Positions 56,884 to 64,000 of a stretch of DNA of 64,000 nucleotides are shown in pieces (within the stretch, counting starts at the first letter, position 1; the number at the start of each line of letters is the position of its first letter). The notes under the pieces are model-generated. The model searched no databases, had not been told where the DNA came from, and worked only from the letters and a program-made list of their open reading frames with translations. The DNA is taken from positions 1 to 64,000 of the forward strand of contig NZ_JAHXDN010000007.1 of the NCBI RefSeq assembly GCF_019375555.1. Reading direction: 5' to 3'. The stretch is from Roseobacter insulae. GTDB taxonomy: Bacteria; Pseudomonadota; Alphaproteobacteria; Rhodobacterales; Rhodobacteraceae. The translations under genes and the position numbers were made by a program.

Positions 56884-57447
56884 ATGAGTTCATTCTTTTC
56901 TGCGGTATCAGATCGTTTATCTCGCGCGGACTGGCTGGTACCGACCCTCGCGCGCCTCGTTTTCGCGGGCACGTTGCTCACCTATTTTTGGGTGTCCGGT
57001 CTGACGAAACTGGGCGAGGGTTTCGCGGGCCTTTTCCAACCCTCTGTCGGGGCATATGCTCAGATTTTCCCCAAGGCGATGGAAGCCGTGACCTATGACA
57101 CGTCGCAGCTGTCACAATGGCACTGGGCTGTTGCGGTGGCCGGGACCTGGGCCGAATTCATCCTGCCGGCCCTGATCGTCATCGGGCTGTTTACCCGGTT
57201 TGCCGCACTTGGCATGGTCGGCTTCATCGTGGTTCAATCGCTGACCGATCTCTACGGCCACGGCGGGTTGGAGCACAAGGAAACATTCGGCGCATGGTTC
57301 GACCGCTTTTCAGATAGCCTGATCATGGATCAACGCAGTTTCTGGGTGTTCGTGCTGCTGGTTCTGGTGATCAAGGGCGCGGGCCCGATCTCGCTGGACG
57401 CAGCGCTGCGCCGCAACACGCCCGCTGTCCAATCAAACCACGCCTAA
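56884..57447 (+). CDS. DoxX-family membrane protein of the bufferin operon
   Basis: 187 residues with four transmembrane helices. LVFAGTLLTYFWVSGLTKLG, WAEFILPALIVIGLFTRFAA and the C-terminal SFWVFVLLVLVIKGAGPISL fit DoxX. Starts at the base after the bufC stop. DoxX proteins are frequent companions of buf operons. They may couple to redox chemistry at the membrane (inference). Its 3' end overlaps the convergent gene by 15 bp. Confidence 0.85.
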   Translation: MSSFFSAVSDRLSRADWLVPTLARLVFAGTLLTYFWVSGLTKLGEGFAGLFQPSVGAYAQIFPKAMEAVTYDTSQLSQWHWAVAVAGTWAEFILPALIVIGLFTRFAALGMVGFIVVQSLTDLYGHGGLEHKETFGAWFDRFSDSLIMDQRSFWVFVLLVLVIKGAGPISLDAALRRNTPAVQSNHA

Positions 57448-57750
57448 GGCTTCCTGCACGGGCTTTGTCCATCCCAGATGCATGTCCCGGTCACTGACGA
57501 TCAAGGGGCGTTTCATCAGGGTTGGATGCGCCTTCAGCAGCACGATGGGATCTTGCGCACGCGTCGCGTCGTCCAGACCGCGCCAGGTTGTCGACCGGGT
57601 GTTGACCAGCGCATCGCCAAATGCCCCAAGGGCTTTTTTCAGCACGTCCTCCGGCACCCCTTCGGATCGCACATCGACCAGCTTAGCCTCCGGCAGCGCC
57701 TTGAGGGCCTTGCGGCAGGTGTCGCAGTTCTTGAGTCCAAATAATTGCAT
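57433..57750 (-). CDS. ArsC/Spx-family reductase-like protein
   Basis: 105 residues with a thioredoxin-like start MQLFGLKNCDTCRKAL (CxxC at residues 9 and 12). The later RPLIVSDRDMHLGW fits the YffB/Spx-like ArsC family. Arsenate reduction is not shown; redox or stress functions are possible. Overlaps the DoxX 3' end. Confidence 0.82.
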   Translation of the reverse strand: MQLFGLKNCDTCRKALKALPEAKLVDVRSEGVPEDVLKKALGAFGDALVNTRSTTWRGLDDATRAQDPIVLLKAHPTLMKRPLIVSDRDMHLGWTKPVQEALGVV

Positions 57751-57936
57751 ATTTTGCCTGCTTTTATGCCAATAAACGCCGAATTGACCGAGATTTTCGC
57801 CGTTTAGCTTGATTTTTACATCGAATGATCAATCTCTTAAAGTGTGATTGGTCATTTTATTGCGTTTCCGATCGCAAGAACAAGCTGTCCCGGAATCGCT
57901 GGGGCGGTAAGTAGTACAAAAGGAGGCACGGGACTA

Positions 57937-58143
57937 ATGCCAAATGGCACCGTGAAATGGTTCAATACCACCAAAGGCTATGGCTTCATCGCCCCGGAGG
58001 GCGGTGGCTCTGATGTGTTCGTTCACATTTCGGCGGTCGAAAGATCTGGCCTGACGGGTCTGGCTGATGATCAGAAAGTCAGCTTTGAGTTATCAGAAGG
58101 ACGTGATGGCCGGCAGATGGCCAGCGATCTGAAGTTGCTCTGA
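57937..58143 (+). CDS. Cold-shock domain protein (CspA family)
   Basis: 68 residues from ATG 57937, with AGGAGG upstream; the upstream frame to 57844 is not coding. RNA-binding motifs RNP1 (KGYGFIAPE) and RNP2 (VFVHIS) are present, opening with NGTVKWFN. It is an RNA chaperone. About 185 bp of AT-rich leader separate it from the divergent ArsC-like gene, in keeping with the long 5' UTRs of csp mRNAs. Confidence 0.95.
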   Translation: MPNGTVKWFNTTKGYGFIAPEGGGSDVFVHISAVERSGLTGLADDQKVSFELSEGRDGRQMASDLKLL

Positions 58144-58258
58144 CATATCCCACTGACAATGAATGATTTGCGGGCGGTCTCTGATCGGCCGTATTGCGCT
58201 GTCAGTTAACGCTATTTTTCAGATGTTGCGGTAGGTTTCTTCGCTGAAGCGAGGACCC

Positions 58259-58504
58259 ATGCCCGAATTTCTCACCGTGCTGGCGCTCTATTATGCGTGC
58301 GCCACGACAGCGACCACCCTGCCCATGAGCCATGCAGACGTCATGGCCTGCATGGATCACTACGAGGCTGTCAAAACGCACTTCGCGCCAGAGGGTGAAC
58401 CTACGGGGCCGCAAAGATCCCGGACAGCCTATCTCAATTTCAAAGACTGGGAGCAGGCCAATCAGGACCTTGTCGACAGCCTGCGACCCCTCCGCCGTAA
58501 CTAG
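58259..58504 (+). CDS. Small hypothetical protein
   Basis: 81 residues. The N-terminal segment (FLTVLALYYACATTATTLPM) is moderately hydrophobic. Cys lie at about residues 14 and 31. No recognisable family. Its stop overlaps that of the convergent gene by 4 nt. Confidence 0.5.
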   Translation: MPEFLTVLALYYACATTATTLPMSHADVMACMDHYEAVKTHFAPEGEPTGPQRSRTAYLNFKDWEQANQDLVDSLRPLRRN

Positions 58505-58791
58505 GCTGGATCATCGGGGTCGAACTCGGTCCAATGCTCCCCCATGGCCACGATGCACGATGTCCCGGACGCGTAGCGCACAACCATGGTCCAGTCCCCC
58601 TGCGGATCGGTCCAGACTTCCATCACCTGCTCGCGGCCGCGCAGTCCGCTGGCCTGCATCTCGCTGCCATACTGTCGTTCCATCCGTGTCTGCATATCCG
58701 CAGAGGGGCTACACACCACCTCCCCAATCGGAGAAGCGGCCCACGCCGGGGATGCCAGACAGGCGCATGCGATTAAGAAACGGCGGCTCAT
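58501..58791 (-). CDS. Small secreted hypothetical protein
   Basis: 96 residues with a signal peptide (RRFLIACACLASPAWAA, to about residue 19). The mature part has two Cys (EVVCSPS and TSCIVAM) and reads EVWTDPQGDWTMVVRYASGT, an all-beta-looking stretch. Not assigned to a family. Upstream intergenic DNA has a DnaA-box 9-mer. Confidence 0.6.
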   Translation of the reverse strand: MSRRFLIACACLASPAWAASPIGEVVCSPSADMQTRMERQYGSEMQASGLRGREQVMEVWTDPQGDWTMVVRYASGTSCIVAMGEHWTEFDPDDPA

Positions 58792-58819
58792 CCTTTATTG
58801 TAACAGTTTCATGACGCCC

Positions 58820-58828
58820 TGTGGATAA
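58820..58828 (-). other. DnaA-box 9-mer TTATCCACA
   Basis: TGTGGATAA on the plus strand is a perfect DnaA-box consensus on the minus strand, in the 59-bp gap between the secreted hypothetical gene and the P450 stop. Confidence 0.4.
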
Positions 58829-58850
58829 AATTCGTCGCCCACAAGGAACT

Positions 58851-60035
58851 TTATGAGGTCAGCCGGGCGGTGAGCGCGGCGTATCCCCTGAAGCGGATAC
58901 GCCCTCCCAGTTGCCGATCTGTGATGTCGTAGTTTGGATACCGGGCAAGAAAGCGTTGCAGCGCAATCCGCCCCTCCATACGGGCAAGCGTCAGGCCGAC
59001 ACAGACATGTGGACCGCCGGCAAATGCAAGATGTCGGTTTGGGTGGCGGGTGATATCAAACACTGTCGGATGGTCAAACACGTCCGGATCACGGTTCGCG
59101 GCCCCGATGCACAGATGCAGGTTTGTCCCCGCGGGGATACGGTACCCGCCCAGCACCGTGTCCCGGGCCGTTTCACGGTTGCCAAACTGGTTGGGAGAGC
59201 GAAAGCGCAGGACCTCCTCAACCGCGCTGTCGATGAGCGCAGCGTCTCCCCGCAAAAGCGCCTTCTGATCCGGGTGATCGTGCAGCAGCGCAAGCCCGTT
59301 TCCGATCAGGTTGGTCGTCGTCTCATGCCCCGCGTTCAGGATGAAGATACAGTTATGAATAAGCTCGGTTTCCGACAGGTTCCCCCGGTCGTCCCCCTGG
59401 ATCAGACGGGTCAGGACATCGGTTTCAGGGTCACCGGGACACCGCCGACGTTGCGCAATAAGGCCCTGTAAGTATTGTCTGAATTCCGTTACGGCCTGAT
59501 GCCCGCGGGCCAGTTGCGTATCGGTCAGCGTGGGTTCCAGCGCGCCCAGTATGGCCAGCGACCAGTCCCGCAGCGGGCCACGCTCCGCCATCGGGACATC
59601 AAGCAGGTTGCCGATGACCTGAATGGGAATGGTCGCGGCGAAATCCTCAATGAGGTCCGGTGCCCGCGACATCCCTGCCAACAGCTCATCCACGGTTGCC
59701 ACCAGCCCCGGTTCCATCCGCTTCAGCGCCTTCGGTGTCAGTGCCGAGGTCATGATCCGCCGCACCCGCGTGTGCAGCGGCGGATCGTTGAAAACGAGGC
59801 TGGTGGTGTGATGCTCAAAAAGCGGAGACCCCGCCCCGAACTTCGGCGCAAAGGCCGCTTTCTTGTCTGATTTATAGAGGCTTACGTCCCGGTAGATCGC
59901 ACTTAGGTCCGCATGACGCGCCAACAGATATGACCCGTCCGGCTGCGGGCAGACCGGCGCTTTGCGCACCAAGTCATCATAGTGGGGAAACGGGTTTTCA
60001 ACAAAGTCGGCAGGTGGATTGGCAAGGTCAAACAT
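58851..60035 (-). CDS. Cytochrome P450 (bacterial class I type)
   Basis: 394 residues. The I-helix oxygen-binding motif is AGHETTTNLIG, the ExxR is EEVLRFRSP, and the haem loop is FAGGPHVCVGLTLARME with Cys345. Soluble, no membrane anchor. It inserts oxygen into an unknown substrate and needs a ferredoxin and reductase; none are adjacent, though a [2Fe-2S] ferredoxin lies near 7.5 kb. A tandem GTGCAC array lies about 140 bp upstream. Confidence 0.93.
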   Translation of the reverse strand: MFDLANPPADFVENPFPHYDDLVRKAPVCPQPDGSYLLARHADLSAIYRDVSLYKSDKKAAFAPKFGAGSPLFEHHTTSLVFNDPPLHTRVRRIMTSALTPKALKRMEPGLVATVDELLAGMSRAPDLIEDFAATIPIQVIGNLLDVPMAERGPLRDWSLAILGALEPTLTDTQLARGHQAVTEFRQYLQGLIAQRRRCPGDPETDVLTRLIQGDDRGNLSETELIHNCIFILNAGHETTTNLIGNGLALLHDHPDQKALLRGDAALIDSAVEEVLRFRSPNQFGNRETARDTVLGGYRIPAGTNLHLCIGAANRDPDVFDHPTVFDITRHPNRHLAFAGGPHVCVGLTLARMEGRIALQRFLARYPNYDITDRQLGGRIRFRGYAALTARLTS

Positions 60036-60174
60036 GCGCGCAGTGTGCGGTTGGCTTTGTAACTGTCAAACCCTTTACGAAGCGTACGCGCAACGGGGCG
60101 GCGGCAGAATCCGTACCGGCCCATGACGGGCCGAAGAAGTCGGGAAAGACCGGCAGATCCGGCCGGTGATAGGC

Positions 60175-60224
60175 GTGCACAGCCTGTGCACCGCCCGTGC
60201 ACCGGACGTGCACCGGACGTGCGG
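60175..60224. repeat. 11-bp-periodic GTGCAC tandem array
   Basis: GTGCAC palindromes start at 60175, 60186, 60197 and 60208, with a partial fifth (GTGCGG) at 60219. The spacing is exactly 11 bp. The spacers between units are AGCCT, CGCCC, CGGAC and CGGAC. It lies in the non-coding gap between the P450 and DksA-like genes. One helical turn per unit would put every copy on the same DNA face, as in operator arrays. Confidence 0.8.
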
Positions 60225-60279
60225 CAGAAGGCGGCCCAATCCCGCGCGCGGCGGACTTTGTTACTGAAACCTTGCGGCA

Positions 60280-60606
60280 TCATCCGCCGCGCGTGCACTC
60301 AAGGCAGCGGGCGATGGCGGGGTCAGCGGCGAGCCGTGCCGGCGCGATCTCCTCCCCACAATCGGTGCAATAACCGTAGTCGCCCGCGTCCAGCCGTACG
60401 AGGGCCGCGGCAATCTTCTGCCGCTCCACCTGCCGTCGCCGCGCCTGCGCCTGCGCCATGGCCTGGTTCTGCAGGGCATCCATGCGCGACAGCCGCCCTA
60501 CTGCCTGCTGATCGAGTGTGACGGTTTTCTGGCCATCGAGGCCAGCGGCATCTTCGGCATCAAGGGATTTCAGACGATCGTTCAGGGCGGTGCGCGGGTC
60601 GGTCAT
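60280..60606 (-). CDS. DksA/TraR-type zinc-finger protein
   Basis: 108 residues. A helical N-terminal part (LNDRLKSLDAEDAAGLDGQK; AQARRRQVERQKIAAALVRL) precedes the C4 zinc finger CTDC...CLEC near the C-terminus, with DAGDYGYCTDCGEEIAPARL, the family hallmark. Such proteins bind RNA polymerase and adjust ppGpp-linked transcription. Shorter than E. coli DksA. Confidence 0.9.
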   Translation of the reverse strand: MTDPRTALNDRLKSLDAEDAAGLDGQKTVTLDQQAVGRLSRMDALQNQAMAQAQARRRQVERQKIAAALVRLDAGDYGYCTDCGEEIAPARLAADPAIARCLECTRGG

Positions 60607-60864
60607 TGTGCGAGCTTAGCCTGATTGGGCGGCGGCTCAAGACCCGCGTCCCGCAACTGTGTGGCGTGACGATTGGTTCCGTTGATACGGTGGAGGGTGC
60701 GTTGCAGGGGCAACCGGAGCGCCGCAGGCGCAGATAAAGGAGAGTAGGCTGGGCGGCAGCCCGGCATTCCTTGGGATTACTTTTATTTGAAGAGGTCACG
60801 GTGGCGATGGGCGGAGCCCCGGCACAGGCGCTTTTGAAACCAGCGATGCGGTTTGTGCTACGCG

Positions 60865-60925
60865 GCGCCCGAACCGAGGGGCGGGATTGAGCAAAGCGCC
60901 CGCCCCGTGGGGGCGGTTCGGGCGC
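60865..60925. repeat. Nested long inverted repeat
   Basis: Outer arms GCGCCCGAACCG (60865-60876) and CGGTTCGGGCGC (60914-60925) are a perfect 12-bp pair. Inside them GGGGCGGG (60878-60885) and CCCGCCCC (60899-60906) are a perfect 8-bp pair. It is a REP-like or terminator-like palindrome near the DUF4238 gene. Confidence 0.8.
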
Positions 60926-60926
60926 T

Positions 60927-60945
60927 GCCCACGCTTTGCGTGGGC
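60927..60945. repeat. 8-bp hairpin GCCCACGC-TTT-GCGTGGGC
   Basis: Perfect stem with a TTT loop, immediately after the nested repeat and 31 bp from the DUF4238 stop. It may terminate that gene or mark the edge of the inserted segment. Confidence 0.7.
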
Positions 60946-60975
60946 ATGTTTAACTTGCTACCATCTAGCTTTCTG

Positions 60976-61839
60976 CTAGTGGATCAAAGACCTCAGAAGC
61001 CTCTCCGAATGAGATGCAATCTGGGTCGAGTTGGCCACACCAAATAGATTCACTTTTCGGAGATGATCTCGTGGTTCAGGCGCGATAATTGGAATTTTTT
61101 TGTAAGGATCTTGCAGAAGGACCAGCGCCCGCTTTGGTGAAATTGGGATCCAAATCTCCATGTTTGGGTTAGACAAGCCACTCGGGCCTCCGTTTCCGAT
61201 CCTGTAGGCTCCCATGCTGGGAAGAATGAAGGAGTGTTTTCCGTAGCTTTCGGCGAAGCGCAAATCCAAGAGCTTCAACGCTTGCATGACTTTTTTAGTT
61301 GGAGAGGCTTGCCCTTTTACCCGAATGGTCCTGCCCACTTTTCGGACATGTCCTTCATCATTTAACTCCGCTTCAACGGTTGCGATTTCCGCAGCTGATA
61401 GTTTGGCGGATTTGGCATCCGCAAGAGTCCCTTCCAGCAGTTCTTTCCCAATTTCGTAGTCGTCATACTTCTTCGCGAACTCGGGCGTTCTAACAAGAAG
61501 ATGATAGGCAACTTTCTGTATGCTGCCCAAAGCATCACCGCTCACCAGAGGCATCTTCTTTTTATCAAGGGTAGAGTGGATTTCTTCCAGAAACTTACCT
61601 AGGAAATCATCGATTACAGCGTAGAACTCTCTCTCAATCCGGTCTGAAAGCTTGCCATCTTCAAAGACGGTATAGTAGTCGCGTTCCTTAAAAGTGGAGG
61701 ATGTATTTCGTAACTCTGGAGCGCTGAAAACTCCATTCGGCTGGCGTTCAGAATACCAAATCTGACCCGCCTCATTCAGAAAGTACTTTTGAAGCGCCAT
61801 GGGAAGAAAGTGATGTATTTTGGCTCGCTTCTGCCCCAA
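60976..61839 (-). CDS. DUF4238 protein, AT-richer than its surroundings
   Basis: 287 residues from TTG 61839, chosen because GGAG lies 7 nt upstream. The frame is open to GTG 61890 but that part would translate a hairpin. RAKIHHFLPMALQKYFLNEA is the DUF4238 start (HHxLP...F). Further helical, Lys-rich segments follow and end in HSERLLRSLIH. By eye the gene is clearly richer in A/T and in Lys/Ile codons than its neighbours, a sign of transfer. It is flanked by hairpins. Function unknown; host-interaction or defence roles are possible but not shown. Confidence 0.75.
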   Translation of the reverse strand: MGQKRAKIHHFLPMALQKYFLNEAGQIWYSERQPNGVFSAPELRNTSSTFKERDYYTVFEDGKLSDRIEREFYAVIDDFLGKFLEEIHSTLDKKKMPLVSGDALGSIQKVAYHLLVRTPEFAKKYDDYEIGKELLEGTLADAKSAKLSAAEIATVEAELNDEGHVRKVGRTIRVKGQASPTKKVMQALKLLDLRFAESYGKHSFILPSMGAYRIGNGGPSGLSNPNMEIWIPISPKRALVLLQDPYKKIPIIAPEPRDHLRKVNLFGVANSTQIASHSERLLRSLIH

Positions 61840-61859
61840 TTGCTTACTCCATGGTGTCG

Positions 61860-61887
61860 GGCCACGCCCCCCGGCGTGGCCGTTTTT
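61860..61887 (+). terminator. 9-bp hairpin with T5 between DUF4238 and thyX
   Basis: GGCCACGCC (61860-61868) and GGCGTGGCC (61873-61881) around CCCC, then GTTTTT on the plus strand. The thyX stop lies 19 bp to the right. No plus-strand gene feeds it, so it may serve as the thyX 3' hairpin or a relic. Confidence 0.6.
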
Positions 61888-61899
61888 CACTTGAAACGC

Positions 61900-62814
61900 T
61901 TACGCGGGGTCGTTCAAAATGCCCTGAAACTCCCGCCATTCGCCTTTACTCATCCCGGAGGTCTCCTGCGTGACCTCCTCTCCGGCGAGCATCTTCTTGA
62001 TGCACTCCAGCGCGCGGCCGGACATCGTCGCCCCGCCCAGGCGGTAGTCCTCGAAGGCGCCGTAGGCGGCGGGCACCCAGTCGGCGACCATGGCGCAGAT
62101 GGCCTCGGCATAGACGCGGATTTCATATTGGGCGTGGGCATCGGCGCGCAGGCGCAGGAAGTGGAAAAGGTTGTGCAAATCCACCTTCCAGTACCATTGG
62201 GTGTAGACATTGGCGGGCAGGTTCATGCGGGCAAGCTCGCGCGCCAGACCGTCCTGACCGTCCTGGCTGATCATCGCCTCGTAATTGTCATAGCAGCGGC
62301 TGCTGTCGGCTTTCAGGATGTCGAGCACGCGGGCGGCCTCACCGCCTTCCAGCACGCCGCCGCGGCCCTGGTTGTTGACCACGGATTGCGCGTTGATGTG
62401 TTCGGGCGCGGGGATGTAGAATTCGCGGTCCAGAATGGAGTAGCGGGCGGAGTATTCGTTGACGTTGGCGGTGCGGTGCCTGATCCACTGGCGGGCGACG
62501 AAGACGGGCAGTTTCACGTGCAGCTTGATCTCGCACATCTCGAAGGGGGTGGAGTGCCAGTGGCGCATGAGGTAGCGGATCAGCCCTTCATCGTTCTGCA
62601 CGGATTTGGTACCGCGGCCGTAAGAGACGCGGGCGGCCTGACAGATGGCGGCATCATCGCCCATATAGTCGATGACGCGGACAAAGCCGTGGTCGAGCAC
62701 GGGCGCTGCCTTGTAGAGGTGCTGTTCCATGCCGGGGGCGACGCTGCGCAGGGTCGGCGTCGGGGTGCTGCGTTGTTCGTCGATTTCGGCCTGTTGTTCA
62801 GCGCTCAGCGGCAT
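61900..62814 (-). CDS. thyX: FAD-dependent thymidylate synthase ThyX
   Basis: 304 residues. The ThyX signature [13 protein letters not shown] is complete. [20 protein letters not shown] and [12 protein letters not shown] are family blocks, and VSYGRGTKS is in the N-terminal half. It makes dTMP from dUMP with FADH2 and methylene-THF. No classical thyA is seen in the window. Confidence 0.96.
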   Translation of the reverse strand: MPLSAEQQAEIDEQRSTPTPTLRSVAPGMEQHLYKAAPVLDHGFVRVIDYMGDDAAICQAARVSYGRGTKSVQNDEGLIRYLMRHWHSTPFEMCEIKLHVKLPVFVARQWIRHRTANVNEYSARYSILDREFYIPAPEHINAQSVVNNQGRGGVLEGGEAARVLDILKADSSRCYDNYEAMISQDGQDGLARELARMNLPANVYTQWYWKVDLHNLFHFLRLRADAHAQYEIRVYAEAICAMVADWVPAAYGAFEDYRLGGATMSGRALECIKKMLAGEEVTQETSGMSKGEWREFQGILNDPA

Positions 62815-63000
62815 GGGCGTGGTCCTTTTCGGGTGTGAGTCGGCTTAGACTATATCTGGCAGCGCGTGTTGGCGGAACAGCTATATACTGTATTGCGGAA
62901 ATGTTCCGACGCCGCATCACAAGTGTCTGATCGTGCTGGCATCTGGGGCGGAGCATGTTAGATTTAGCGGTAACGAAACACGGAAAACTGGAGGGTCGAG

Positions 63001-63429
63001 ATGAGCCTGAAATACCTGCACACGATGGTCCGGGTGAAAGACCTTGATGCGTCGATCGCGTTTTACAAGCTGCTGGGCCTGGAAGAGACCCGGCGGATGG
63101 ACAGCGAGGGGGGCCGGTTCACACTGGTGTTCCTCGCACCGCCCGGGCAGGAGGAATGCCCGGTGGAGCTGACCTACAATTGGGACGGGGACGACGGGTT
63201 GCCGAGCGACAGCCGCCATTTCGGACATCTGGCCTACCGGGTCGGGAACATCTACGAGGTCTGCCAACACCTGATGGACAACGGCGTGACCATCAACCGC
63301 CCGCCGCGCGACGGGCATATGGCCTTCGTCCGCTCGCCAGACAATATCTCCATCGAGCTGCTGCAGGAGGGCGACAACCTGGCACCGGCAGAACCCTGGG
63401 CCAGCATGGCAAACACGGGCCACTGGTGA
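63001..63429 (+). CDS. Glyoxalase I-like VOC protein
   Basis: 142 residues: YLHTMVRVKDLDASIAFYKLLG with metal-binding His, ELTYNWD with Glu, HFGHLAYRV and SPDNISIELL, the four GloA metal-ligand blocks. Probably lactoylglutathione lyase (methylglyoxal detoxification). A near-GGAGGG SD precedes the ATG. Confidence 0.88.
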   Translation: MSLKYLHTMVRVKDLDASIAFYKLLGLEETRRMDSEGGRFTLVFLAPPGQEECPVELTYNWDGDDGLPSDSRHFGHLAYRVGNIYEVCQHLMDNGVTINRPPRDGHMAFVRSPDNISIELLQEGDNLAPAEPWASMANTGHW

Positions 63430-63439
63430 TCCTGCATTG

Positions 63440-64000
63440 GTGATCCGCGCAGGCATCCTCGGGCTCACGCTGTGTGCGGGCGCCGCAGAGGCGGCGGACT
63501 GTCGGCTCGCCCTGTTGCTGGCGCTGGATGTGTCAAGCTCGGTCGATGCGGCGGAGGACAGGTTGCAACGGGGCGGCCTGGTGGCTGCCCTGACGGCGCC
63601 CGAGGTCCGCGCGGCGTTTTTTGCCGTCGAGCAGCCGGTGGCGCTGGCAGTATTCGAATGGTCGGGCCGGTACAATCAGGAGGTGCTGCTGGACTGGACC
63701 CTGATCGACGGACCCGAGGCCTTGCTTCTGGCCGCAGAAACCCTTGCCGCCAGCCGCCGCAGCCACAATGATTTCCCGACGGCCATGGGCTACGCGCTGG
63801 GGTATGGCGCGGGGATGCTGAAAAACGGCCCGCCCTGCCTGTACAAAACCCTCGACATGGCAGGGGACGGCCAGAACAACGAAGGGTTTGGACCGCTCGC
63901 CGCATATGCCGAATTTCCGTTTGCCGGCGTCACCGTCAACGGGTTGGTCATCAACGGTGCGGATTACGAGGCGGAAACCGGCCTGATCGCCTTTTACAAA
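63440..64000 (+). CDS. DUF1194 (VWA-like) secreted protein, 3' end outside the window
   Basis: 187 codons visible from GTG 63440, open to the right edge. A short signal peptide ends near AEAAD (residue ~18). LLLALDVSSSVD is a MIDAS-like DxSxS motif. GDGQNNEG and FAGVTVNGLVINGAD continue the DUF1194/von Willebrand A-like fold. Starts 10 bp after the glyoxalase-like stop, so possibly co-transcribed. Exported; function unknown. Confidence 0.82.
   Translation, partial: MIRAGILGLTLCAGAAEAADCRLALLLALDVSSSVDAAEDRLQRGGLVAALTAPEVRAAFFAVEQPVALAVFEWSGRYNQEVLLDWTLIDGPEALLLAAETLAASRRSHNDFPTAMGYALGYGAGMLKNGPPCLYKTLDMAGDGQNNEGFGPLAAYAEFPFAGVTVNGLVINGADYEAETGLIAFYK

Larger units (their letters stand above)
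60607..60975. other. 369-bp non-coding region with nested hairpins
   Basis: No convincing gene, tRNA or SRP RNA is visible. The right part folds strongly (separate entries follow). The left part up to about 60800 holds a small GCTGGGC/GCCCGGC hairpin at 60738-60755 and otherwise nothing recognisable. Confidence 0.6.

Noticed and set aside
57433-57750. Arsenic resistance function for the ArsC-like gene
   Set aside because: No arsB/acr3 or arsH is adjacent and the sequence is closer to the Spx/YffB branch.
60560-60799. 79-codon minus-strand frame upstream of the DksA-like gene
   Set aside because: Overlaps the DksA-like 5' end, has no RBS and looks like random Arg/Pro/Ser-rich translation.
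60607-60975. Possible structured RNA gene (SRP, 6S or tRNA-like)
   Set aside because: Strong hairpins are present but the SRP core motif, a 6S bubble or a tRNA cloverleaf could not be found.

Overview
The window looks like chromosomal DNA of a Rhodobacteraceae (Roseobacter-group) alphaproteobacterium. The evidence is a high-GC coding style, the rpiA-gor-hflK-hflC-DUF2065-degP run, a phaZ/phaC-phaP-phaR polyhydroxyalkanoate locus with CTGC-N3-GCAG PhaR-type sites, an alphaproteobacterial SOS box (GTTC-N7-GTTC) and a VPLPA-type C-terminal sorting signal. No rRNA, tRNA, CRISPR array, insertion sequence or prophage was found. Most of the window is dense core genome with many 1-4 nt gene overlaps.

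Layout. 1-8.4 kb: the 5' end of ftsY with a Pro-Glu hexamer repeat, an orphan FdsG-FdsB (NuoE/NuoF-type) fusion, an AlkB-like hydroxylase with a small secreted protein, xseA, purD, an FG-GAP protein coupled to a [2Fe-2S] ferredoxin, and an SOS-box-driven orphan OB-fold fragment of error-prone polymerase DnaE2. 8.4-15.4 kb: a peptidoglycan-binding lipoprotein, then the degP/hflCK/gor/rpiA group on the minus strand. 15.5-24 kb: GST-sdaA, an EamA permease, a thiamine pyrophosphokinase that reads into its neighbour, a 749-residue very acidic protein, purA, and small membrane or unknown proteins. 24-29.9 kb: a cobalt-type nitrile hydratase operon, secG, pyrG, a VPLPA-CTERM protein and rlmJ. 29.9-32.2 kb: a secreted unknown, two tandem TerB-like proteins and a PhnD-like protein. 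32.3-41.7 kb: a polar amino acid type ABC transporter followed by two glutamine synthetase-like ligases, a class I amidotransferase, a PuuB-like oxidase and a DegT-type aminotransferase. This reads as uptake and gamma-glutamyl-type breakdown of an amine. 41.7-46.2 kb: the PHA locus. 46.2-52.5 kb: hydrolases, two periplasmic solute-binding-like proteins (one with LysM), VOC, M15-like, an ArsR-SRPBCC fusion and MAPEG. 52.7-57.4 kb: thrS, then a four-gene bufferin-type RiPP operon (DUF2282 precursor, DUF692/MNIO enzyme, DUF2063 partner, DoxX). 57.4-64 kb: an ArsC/Spx-like protein, a cold-shock protein, small unknowns, a P450 with an 11-bp-periodic GTGCAC array upstream, a DksA-like protein, an AT-richer DUF4238 gene bounded by hairpins, thyX, a glyoxalase-like protein and the start of a DUF1194 protein.

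The most notable elements are the bufABC-DoxX operon (post-translationally modified, probably copper-binding, Cys-rich secreted peptide), the leaderless SOS-controlled DnaE2 OB domain, the GTGCAC iterons, the large acidic protein, the TerB-TerB-PhnD and LysM-SBP cassettes, and the DUF4238 insertion. All functional calls come from reading motifs by eye; no database search was run.
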